A stretch of DNA of 64,000 nucleotides from Eulemur rufifrons. Taxonomy: Eukaryota; Chordata; Mammalia; Primates; Lemuridae. Under the pieces are notes generated by a model. It saw only the letters and a program-made list of their open reading frames with translations. It was not told where the DNA came from and did not search any database. Position numbers and translations under genes: made by a program. Shown here piece after piece: positions 55,175 to 64,000 of this stretch (its first letter is position 1; every line of letters starts with the position of its first letter). Location of the stretch: contig NC_090996.1 in the NCBI RefSeq assembly GCF_041146395.1, positions 31,086,738 through 31,150,737 on the forward strand. The letters are read 5' to 3'.

Positions 55175-55642
55175 GGGAGTGGGTTGACGTGTGTCCCTCC
55201 GAAAGACATGGCCAAGTCTTGACCCCTATTACCTGTGAATGGGAACTTATTTGGGAATAGGGTTTTTACAGGTGTGATGAAGTTAAAGATCTGGGTGTGG
55301 GATCATCCTGAACATGAGCAAGTCCTAAATCCGTGGGCAAATCCTTGTAAAAGACAGAAGAGGAGAAGACGCAGAGGAGAGCGCCCCGTGAGGACAGAGG
55401 CGGAAACTGGAGTGACGCAGCTACAAGCCACGACACCAGCAGCGGTTGCCAGACACCAGCAGCGGCTAGAAGACAGCCATGAAACGGAATGGATTTTCCC
55501 TCCATGTCTCCATGAGGAGCCAACCCTGCTGACATCTGGATTTCAGACTTTTCGCATCCAGAATTAGGAGAGAATAAATTTCTACTGTTTAAAGCCACCA
55601 AGTTTGTGATCATGTATTATGGTAGCCCTAGGAACTGATAGG
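55175..55642 (+). repeat. solo MaLR LTR (MLT1 type)
   Basis: 'gttgacgtgtgtccctccga', 'tttgggaatagggtttttac', 'agaggagagcgccccgtgag', 'gagaataaatttctactgtt' and 'aaagccaccaagtttgtgat', ending 'ggaactgatag'. Keeps the AATAAA polyadenylation signal (55574-55579). Carries a 20-bp-period duplication at 55432-55465. Confidence 0.88.
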
Positions 55643-55979
55643 GAGCCCTTCAGTGACCCTCTTTAGTCCAAGCATTAACCCTTGAAAAGGGTCATCTCAG
55701 AATCATCTTCTCCAGGGAGTCTGACGCCATGGTGGGAATATCTGGCCCCTGGCCACATGGGCTCAGAGCCCGGACTTGGCTTCAGACTCAGCAGGTGCCA
55801 CGTACGACAGGAGTCCCCTGGCCACAGCCAGCCACGTCAGTACATGTCAAGCTCAAAATTCACTTTCTGGTAGGCTCTGGAAAGAATAAAAGATTTTTTA
55901 TTTCCTCCAGAATTCTCCTTAAGTGTATAGAGATCTGAAGGTGGCCTATCTCAGATGGGAGGTCAAAGAGTCAATATCT
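55643..55979. other. unique spacer, no gene seen
   Basis: No feature recognised. Confidence 0.5.
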
Positions 55980-56045
55980 GGGTGAGCCACTCAGGATGGC
56001 TGTGAGTTTGGCAAGATCTTCCCTTCCCTCTGGATGCTCCAGAGA
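55980..56045 (-). repeat. MIR fragment
   Basis: 'gagtttggcaagatcttccc' and 'cttccctctggatgctccag' resemble reverse MIR. Confidence 0.5.
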
Positions 56046-56079
56046 ATTCAATCATTGATCCCTATCCCCAAATTGATAT

Positions 56080-56262
56080 GACAGTAACAATAATAGCTAC
56101 CGTATATTGAGATTCTTTAACATAGTAGACATTGACTATATCTTTCACCTTCATCGTCATCTTCAACTTTACTATGACACTGAGATAATTCTCTGTGTCC
56201 ATCCTACAGATGAAGAAACTGAGGTACAGCAAGCTTAAGAATCCTGTGTCACCCAGAGGCTA
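56080..56262 (+). repeat. MIR SINE
   Basis: 'aataatagctaccgtatatt', 'acagatgaagaaactgaggt' and 'aatcctgtgtcacccagagg' match. Confidence 0.85.
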
Positions 56263-56629
56263 TGAAAAATATACAGGATTCAACCCTGTGCTCCTGCTGC
56301 TGCAATAGGCTGTCTGCAGTGATGGTGATGCCTTGTGCCTGGACATCTGAGACATTTCCCACCAACGCTCTAGCTTATCTGAGATGGTCCACAAGGGGCA
56401 CGTCCTTCTTCCACGCGGCGGCCTGCTGTAGCACACTCTTCATCAAGTACTCGTGGACGGTGCCAGAAGGAGAGCAATTGGAAGAAGTTAAATCACCAAA
56501 CAGTTGCTCTGAGGATGTGGATTAATCCACTAAACACCATAAGGGGAGAAGACTGGATGCCTTGGCTGTTTATAAAATAAAGCGTTCACTGAGCTGAGAA
56601 ATTTTAGAGCCAAGGAAGGCCTAAAATAT

Positions 56630-56785
56630 CGGGTAGTTTTACCACGTCATTTTACAGATGAGAAAACCAAGACTCGAGTAGACTAATGGGCCCGCTCAGG
56701 CTTATAGAGCTTGGGAGACAGGCAAGATTTGAACTCAGAACTCTTGACATCTCTGTTCCTCCATCATACGTCTATTACTTAAACT
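56630..56785 (+). repeat. MIR SINE
   Basis: 'cattttacagatgagaaaac' and 'caagatttgaactcagaact' give a clear MIR core and 3' part. Confidence 0.85.
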
Positions 56786-57089
56786 CTAAGGGCCAAAAGT
56801 GGGGGTGAACACATATGTCCAAATCATCCCAGGGTGCCAGGGTAGTCTTCCTGTGTGACGGTCACTTTACTTGTGAGTCATTCACCATAAACTTCATCTA
56901 CAGAGTCTCAATAGTTGTGATGCTACATTGAACATATTGATTTTGGTCTCTTTCCATTCACCACTCTCACTCTTTGGTACCAACTTCAAAGTCCACAAAA
57001 GACAACAGCCTCTGGGATCCCTCTGTCACCAGCGGGTTCTAGTCACTTCTATGTGGATCCATGATCCTACTCTCAAGAAGATGCCACAC

Positions 57090-57295
57090 TCATGTCCACA
57101 CACGGTAGTAAAATTCAACGGAAATCAAGCAGGTGGGAGGGGGGAGGAGGGAATGGATAATTTTTACACCTAACAGGTACAATGCACACTTTCTGGGTAA
57201 TGGACACTTATAACTTTGACTCAAACTGTACAAAAGCAATTCATGTAACCAAAATGTACCCAGATAATATTCTGAAATTTTTAAAAATATGTCCT
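57090..57295 (+). mobile_element. 5'-truncated L1 3' end
   Basis: L1 3' UTR of the lineage type seen at 20.1 kb: a G-rich polypurine tract (57135-57151), 'tttacacctaacaggtacaa', 'caattcatgtaaccaaaatg' and 'taccc' followed by an A-rich tail. Confidence 0.82.
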
Positions 57296-57819
57296 CTATG
57301 GCCAATATAAAGAATTAACTCAACTCGATTCCTGGTACTCCTATAAGCCGGTGTTGCCAGGCTAGTGTCCTACAGTCTGCAGATAAGTGGTCCTGAAAAG
57401 TCACTTGCAAAACAAACATCACACGAAACACCTTGGGATTTAAATCCCATTTTAACTACATATCGGATTTAAATGCAATACACACAATTCTATCTTGCTA
57501 AAGTCTTCAGTTCAAGAATCTCATCTTGGTACTACACTGAGCACCAGAGATAGAAGAGAAAGAGGGTACCATGTTTGTGAAAGATCTTACAATTCAGCGC
57601 GTTTTCTAATTAAAGAAATAATTATCATCTATTCACTGCTTTTTAAAAAAAATCAGTTTTGTTTTTCATATACTGTTTTCTCAAAACAAGTCGGGTCTCA
57701 CGCTTTCCTGGAGCACACACGAATCTGTATGTTACGTGTTTCCCAGACTTCATTTGTGCACGGCTACCTTCCTGCTACACTCTGTCTGCGAAGTGCTGCT
57801 CTTGTTTCTGCAGAAAGGA

Positions 57820-57915
57820 CCAAGGTAGGCGGCACACTGAGCTTGAATGAATGGCAGGTCCAGAATGAGAACTCAGCACCTGAGCTCTAGCAGAGACTAT
57901 AACGCTGCTCCTGGT
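57820..57915 (+). repeat. degenerate MIR fragment
   Basis: 'gaatggcaggtccagaatga' and 'gaactcagcacctgagctct' align with the MIR core to 3' region. Confidence 0.5.
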
Positions 57916-60900
57916 TGCTGTGTCCTCGACATCCGCCTATGAATCAGGACATGCGAGGAAATGCAGACATGGCAATAAAAACCTCCAGGTGGGAGTCTGT
58001 GAAAAGATGCCCTGAATCATGCAGGGCGAACAGCAGCAGGAAAAACGCATCGCTCTGAAACTGTTCTCACTCAATTCTCATCTGCTTGCAACTGAGGTCT
58101 GCCTGTTGACACTGGTCTCTGCCTAATTTTCTCAGGTGCGACAGTTGTGGGGAGTCATCTTTCTCCCCAAGGCCAGAACGAGCACCAAGTGCAGATAGGT
58201 GGGGAGCTGGACCGCTGCAGCCTTGCTCCCGTAGGCACAGAGGGTTGCTGATTCCAGGGAAGACACGGCACAGTCATCTTCCTCTTGTCATCCTCCTTTT
58301 GCCCCAGTTATTGGGGAAAGAGCAGCCCCCGTGTCCCTCCTCTGATGCTGACAAGCTGGGAGCACCCTGGGGGATCCAGAATCCACCATTCCCAACTCCA
58401 GAGCCCAGAGCAAGAGCCTCCTCTCCATCCTGGGAAAGCTCCCCTCCCTGCCAAGCACTGCTGATCGATGCTCCCAACACATAATTATCTTAATTTAGGT
58501 GTGTATTTTGCGACAATATTTTGGATAACCCTGGCACTTACTCTTCTCTATTACAAACATTTATGTAACCATGCCAGCCGATTAATCTGAAGGATGTGGC
58601 AAAGAGACGGGAAAATTTCACCCACAGGAAACAAAAATCCAGTCTTTGAGGATAAATATGTACTCCAAATTTCATAACTTATTGCAGATTGCTATTGATA
58701 TTTCAGAAATGTATTTGTCCCTTGGACATATTCATAGAGCGTTTGCAAGTCTATAGACACATCTATTTAATAACTGTACTGCATAATTCTTCCATGCTAC
58801 ATATACATGAGAACCTGCAAACACCCCCTCAATCCCCACAACAAAGGTAATAAGCTTTTGTCTTGCCTTTTTTTTTTTCTGCTTTAAGCATTCCCCTTAA
58901 TGAGCTCTGCTTCTTTGTAACTCAAGAGATTTAGTATTCTGTCCAACAAAACAATTTATTGCCCAAAATGTTCTTACTGCAGATAAAATCTTAGCTTCCC
59001 CAATACTTCTGGCTCCACAGTTAATACCCTAATGTTTCATTTACAGCTGAACAAAGCGGCTTATCTCCACTAAAAGGGGAATTAGTAGTAAGAAATAATT
59101 TCAATCATCTGCTGAGTTTCTAAGTAAAGTGATGACTTCTGCATTCTCGCTTCTATCTGATGACAGGTGTGTTGGGGGCTCCCAGAAAATAGAGCAATTC
59201 TGTCACCTAAGCTTTGTAATTTGAACAATGCAGCTACATAGATCAGGCAAGAGTTAGGTCTTGGCTGTCAGGGAGGAAAAAAAAAAAATCTACACTTAGA
59301 AATATGCTGTAGTCAGCAGTTCTTAGCTACAGATTGGGTACTAACTCAAGGGGAAAAAAAATTGGTTTGAATCAACAAATGGCTCCATTTTTTCCCCCTA
59401 GTCTGCAGCAAACTTATTATAAACCTACAAACTCACAACCCCAGTCCATTACGTTTCCTGGGCACGTCCACACACCCACACAGTACCATGATGGCTATAT
59501 ATTCTCACACGCGTGCATACAGCCTTATTTATGTGTGCACAGACATGAAGGCTGCCGGAGATGGCGAGGAGAGTGAGGAGCGGGGACTGGGGAAGGAGAC
59601 GTATTGGAAAGCAGGGAGGCAGAGGAATCGTGGATGAGTCTGCAGCGGCGACCAGATCATTTACAACAGAAGGCGAGAAGAGTGACTTGCCTTCCTGAGA
59701 GCTACACGGGGAAATTCAATTTGCTGTCGCTCACGTCGCAACCTTGGCACATGAAAACCTGGCAGTGCCCCCCTCTCCCCCAAACTGCCTAATACCAATA
59801 CCGAAAAGGGAGCCAGCCGAGAACCCAGGGACTGGATTGGGCCCCTTTGGGAGGAAGGTAGAGAGGCCATGACCCTGGACCTCATAAGGGATGGAGCAGT
59901 AGAAATGTGCAGAGAATGCAAATGCAGGTTGGCTTCACTCGCATCTACAGGCAAGGTGGTTTGCCTCCCGCCTACGCCCGTCCAGCAGGAGGTGTTCCTT
60001 AGCTGTCCAAGTCCCCTCAGCAGGATTGTTAATAGTAGCCCTGTGGCTTTCAGGGGAGGTAAGCAGGAGACACGGGTGGAAGACCAAGGAGATAGAAAGG
60101 ATTGTGCAAAGTCAGAAATACAAATAGGTTATTATTGCTAAAGCAATGACTCTAATTTCAGATTTCTTTTTTATTCTGTGGTTCTTTAAATCTGGTGCCT
60201 CAGCCATCCTCCCCGGTATGATGAACCATCCTCCAGCTGGGGTGGGAGTTGGCTGGTAGCTGCTCACAACCTGAACTCTTCTCTGAAGGGTTGAACTTGG
60301 CCGACAGGAGTCACCTTAACCTGAAATGCCAGGAGGAAGGTTGGAGGTGGAGGGTAAGGGGGCTACCACCCCTTCCTCAGGGACACTCTGTGGCCAAAGA
60401 CAGGTTGACGAAAGGGGGTGAGAAAAAGACTTTGGATGAAATCATCCTAGGCACAATTAGTAATCCAGACATCCCCGTAGGGTCATGCTGAAGCCGTACC
60501 TTTCCCTATTAGTTTTTCCCTCCCCTCCCCTGGTCCATTACTCATCCGTTCCCCACAGTTTTCTCCCGAGAGCACCCCTCCAATTAACCCCATGCATGCA
60601 AATCTCCATCTCAGGCATTGTCCCTGGGAGATCTGACCTGAGACAGAAGGGGCAGAAAGATTACATATTAAAAGTACACTCCTATGAATATACACTTGAG
60701 TGTGGAGCTGGGTTTTGGATACGGTGATGTTACCAAAGAGAAGTTGTTGGTCGACACTCAGAGGGGAGCGAGAAGCAATGCATGTCTCACCAATCAAAGA
60801 TTCTACCTTCCCAGATACAGAGTGAAGGTTGAACATTGGACACTGAGATTCCGCATGGGCTGTAGCTCCTCCCCACACCTCCCGCCAGGAATGTTCTGTC

Positions 60901-61495
60901 TGATTTCAGAACCATTGACTAAATGCAAGAAGCTATAATAATAAAAAATCGAGACATCAAAGAGAGACAAGCCAAGCAATGGAAGGAAAGAGAGCTCTAC
61001 TGTGATCATTCAAACCCTTGATTCAGCCATGACCAATGGCAGCTGGAACCATTCCTGAACTTTGCAGTGCTTTGACATAATCACAATTCCTTGGGCTTAT
61101 GCTAGTATTAGTTGGGCTTTATAACCTAGTCAGCTTAACCTACAGGGTATTAGGAGAAAGAAGCTTTAGTCCTATCTCAAAGTGGGGCTCTCCTTACATC
61201 ACCAGGAAGTGAATGAACATGGACACATATGCCATCTTTCTTTCTTGCCCCCTTGTATCTCCCATCAAAGTCATTGGCTCTGGTGGAACCAGAAAGGGTG
61301 TCTGTAGTTTACAATTTAATTTGATAACTACTTACAGAGCACTTACAAGAGCTGGACATTTATGGATGATCAAGAAGGACTCAGTGCATTTCCTCAAGTA
61401 GCCATTACTCCTCGGTGGAATAAAAAGGCCATTGATCAAACGCGAACATGTATTTCATTATAATTTTGGGAAGTGCTTTTAAGGAAAATGCAAGG
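57916..61495. other. 3.6-kb transposon-poor block
   Basis: No named transposon across the span. AT-balanced unique stretches at 58490-58780 and 58970-59180 look like conserved non-coding DNA. Open frames of up to 131 codons (60483-60878 reverse) lack support. Confidence 0.45.
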
Positions 61496-61865
61496 TGCTG
61501 TAAAAGGGGAAAGTGGTCTAGCCTGGAGGATTCAGAGAAGGCTTCCATGAAAAAAATGATATGCAGGCAGAGGTCTCAAAAATGATGATGAAAAGGCAAT
61601 GTGAAGAGGCAGAATAAAACATTTTCGATGGAGGAAAAAGCATGTGCATACGTCCCCAAGGAGGAACAAGTTGGACAAGCTTCAAACACTGAAAATAATT
61701 CTGGCCTGACTTAGGTATTGTGGTATCAAACAAGGTGTTAAATGAGATCGCAAAGACAGGAGGGGAAGGGGACGTGGAGAGCTTGCATTCTAAGGACATC
61801 AAGAAATCGATGAAGGGTTTAGGCCCCGTGATGGGGTGCAGAGAGTAAGCTAATGTCTCTGACAT
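61496..61865 (-). repeat. L2 LINE fragment
   Basis: 'gattcagagaaggcttccat' and 'ggtttaggccccgtgatggg' lie in reverse L2 order with spacing typical of the family. Confidence 0.6.
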
Positions 61866-61917
61866 TGGGGATCTCAGCCCACCTGAAAGAGCAGGTGTCC
61901 CCGCAGGCTGGTCATGA

Positions 61918-62300
61918 AACTCATCCATTCATTCGTTCTTGCACTCACTCATCCATTTAGTCATGGTCGAATGCTACTGTATATAAGGCATGTGTGTTCT
62001 GGGCATGCACGGGAAGAAAACCCACATATAATCTTCACCCGCATAGTGTTTACAGGCTGTTGGGGACACTGGTCATGAATCACATCATTACATCAAAAGA
62101 CGCAAAACTGAAGTTAGGATAGAAGCTAGAAATGAAGGTTATAAAGTGATACAGTAAAGATGCTTAACCAAATCAGTGGGATCAAGGAAGTTTTCCTTGA
62201 GGAAGCAACAAGGGAACTGGTTGAAAAGCATACATGAGCGTCAACCAGACAAAGAAAAGAGAAAAGGAAGTCCGGGTGTGGAGGAGACCATGGCAGGACT
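61918..62300 (-). repeat. L2 LINE 3' fragment
   Basis: Starts with tail-like 'catccattcattcgttcttg' and continues with a degenerate 'tttacaggctgttggggaca' and 'gttttccttgaggaagcaac' in reverse L2 order. Confidence 0.65.
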
Positions 62301-62708
62301 TCTGCAGTGAGAATAGAAGCAGCTGGGGCGGCAGGTACTCACCTGGCCCTACATCCAGTATCCTTAGGGCTCCTGGAACCCAAGATTTCTCCCCTCTCCC
62401 TCGATGAGGGCCCCTCTTTCACAAACCAGGGCACATGACCCAGCAAGCACATTTAGAGGGACGTCAGCAAATGTGATTCTAAAAAGAGACTGGCTTAGAA
62501 AAGCCATGCCACAGGACCCACACCAGGTGGAAGAGAGGTGGGAGCAGTCGAGTGCAGGGGACAGTGCCTGGGCGTGCCGCCCTGTCCAGACCGTCACAGT
62601 GGATTCACTCTCATAAATTTAGCTCAACAGGTCAACTGAGGATGGGATCTATTTTCTTAAGAATCAGGAATAGACAAAACAGGCACAACAAGGAGGGCCA
62701 AAGAGCCT

Positions 62709-62746
62709 ACAAAACAAACAAACAAACAAACAAAAAAAAAAAAAAC
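62709..62746 (+). repeat. (AAAC)n and A tract
   Basis: Five AAAC units then about 14 A. Confidence 0.95.
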
Positions 62747-63200
62747 TGGGGGTCAGAGAGACTTAAAATCCTCCAGGGAAGGTCCCTGTTCCAACGCAGA
62801 CAACTGAAGCAGGTAGTAAAAAAATCCTTCTTCCTGGACCTTTTCATTCCACATTTGCAATTTTCTTACATTCCTGACTCTCCCTATCCCCAGGGCATAC
62901 AAATCACAGCACACAACCCGGCCTTGGAATCTGTCCTCCCTTAAGCACACACGTATTCTTATAAATGGAAAGAAAATGGTCTCGTTGCGTACTATTGAGC
63001 AAAACAAATCTCTAAATGGATTGTCAGTTCTTATAACCACTAATTCCTCTATAAAGAGACAGCATATTGATTCTTTTCATCAAAAGTTGCCAAACTTGTA
63101 AATTCACAACCCAGCGTGCAGCCCAGAGATGATCTATTGTTGGGTGATGATGCAAAACGTGGCGCCTTGTTCTTGCGCCATCTTTACGACGGACGGATAT
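62747..63200. other. unique spacer, no gene seen
   Basis: No feature recognised. Contains a short CpG cluster at 63157-63210. Confidence 0.5.
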
Positions 63201-63204
63201 ATTT

Positions 63205-63352
63205 TCGGGGTATTTTCTCATTAAATCTTTACAATTCTGTGAAGATGTTCTGCTTCCCAGATGAGATGAGCAAGGCTCTCAGAGGTTAGGAGCCGGGAAG
63301 AAGGCCCCAGCAGGCTGGAACTTAAACCCAAGTCTTTGGACTCCTAGTACAA
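63205..63352 (+). repeat. MIR SINE
   Basis: 'attaaatctttacaattctg', 'cagatgagatgagcaaggct' and 'ctggaacttaaacccaagtc' match MIR. Confidence 0.75.
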
Positions 63353-63364
63353 ACATAGCAAAGA

Positions 63365-63590
63365 GGCTGGAGTCTGGAAGTGACACGGACTCCCATCAAG
63401 TCCTGTTTCTGGGAACGCATTCTCTCTAAGGCTATGGTAAAACTTCTCAACTTTTCTGAGTCCCTATTTTCTTATTTGGAAAATGCAGTGGAATCATGGA
63501 CCTAGCAGGGTGGCATAAAGATTATATGCTTATAAAGCATTTAGCTTAATAGCCAGAACATTCTATATATGCAATAAATTATAACCATCA
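63365..63590 (-). repeat. MIR SINE
   Basis: 'gagtccctattttcttattt', 'ggaaaatgcagtggaatcat' and 'ataaagcatttagcttaata' form a reverse MIR, head-on to its neighbour. Confidence 0.75.
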
Positions 63591-64000
63591 ATATTACTAC
63601 TGGTGTCATTGTTGAATTATATTAATATCGTGGCCTACCCAAACCTGCTGTCGTGCCTATTGAAAACTCTGGCCAGACCATCCTCTGAATTTCTCTCTAG
63701 CGCTGCAACATATTTTGATGACAATTCTGCCCATTATCTTTTTAAGCAGTGTTTTGCCTCACTCCAGGATTTGGCTGAAGCAAGCCATTGTCTAAGGAGC
63801 TTCCAGAGAGGTTCACAAGATTAAGCAATGGTATCTTTGACCACGGAGTCCAGAACAAAGATCAAGAAACAAGATTTAAGGGAATAAATTATATCCCAAT
63901 CGACATCTCATTACACAGTTAGATCGCCTTTTAATTCATCAAAGAATAGTGCTGCATTGAACACATTACATATCATTACCTGTCCAGTTCATTTTGGCTT
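63591..64000. other. unique end of window, no gene seen
   Basis: No feature recognised. Confidence 0.5.

Noticed and set aside
47709..55642. The two MLT1 LTRs as ends of one provirus
   Set aside because: They are too different from each other, and the 7 kb between them contains unrelated MIR, MER20 and L1 copies rather than retroviral internal sequence. They are independent solo LTRs.
60483..60878. 131-codon reverse open frame
   Set aside because: No recognisable sequence or splice context; overlapped by forward frames.

Overview
The window looks like non-coding nuclear DNA from a primate, most likely a strepsirrhine (lemur/loris lineage). Two full-length Alu elements (15685-15991 and 19241-19574) carry the long right-monomer variant with a 'ccatataat.tctttctatt' segment that I associate with strepsirrhine Alus. 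Four L1 3' ends (near 20.1, 27.1, 50.7 and 57.2 kb) have the 3' UTR type I associate with the same lineage. The rest of the repeat population is MIR, L2, MER5/MER20-type hAT elements, L1M tails and MaLR LTRs, which is ordinary for any eutherian. I cannot name the chromosome or the flanking genes from sequence alone.

I found no protein-coding gene I can support. The open frames are short, and the longest (190 and 180 codons) are about what chance gives in 64 kb of moderately GC-rich DNA. There is no tRNA, rRNA, snRNA, CRISPR array or prokaryotic feature. Two short stretches have coding-like properties and are listed as weak candidates: an open frame at 19714-20016 containing a good 81-bp mini-intron, and a 42-codon exon-like frame at 54149-54277 behind a strong splice acceptor.

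Layout. 0-15 kb is a patchwork of old MIR, L2 and MER5 copies with unique spacers, including a CpG-dense patch at about 12.0-12.3 kb and a hAT-like element with visible terminal inverted repeats at 7986-8133. 15.7-20.2 kb holds the two youngest insertions (Alus with exact target-site duplications) and an L1 tail. 20.2-23.6 kb is almost free of transposons. 23.6-31.1 kb is repeat-rich and contains a ~295-bp GGAT/GGAG array growing from an L2 tail, an L1 with a 5' inversion, and an L1M tail inserted into a MIR. 31.1-39.3 kb is strikingly transposon-poor and contains blocks that look like conserved regulatory DNA, for example paired opposed CCAAT boxes at 34880-34918 and a CpG- and homeobox-motif-rich block at about 35.0-35.3 kb. 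39.3-57.9 kb is again dense in old repeats, including two solo MaLR LTRs, two MER20-like copies and a ~980-bp L1 3' fragment. 57.9-61.5 kb is mostly unique, and 61.5-64 kb ends in L2 and MIR.

The best reading is an intergenic region or a large intron, with transposon-poor blocks that may be distal regulatory elements. Repeat names come from recall of consensus sequences and subfamily labels are approximate. Conservation and regulatory statements are inference and were not computed.
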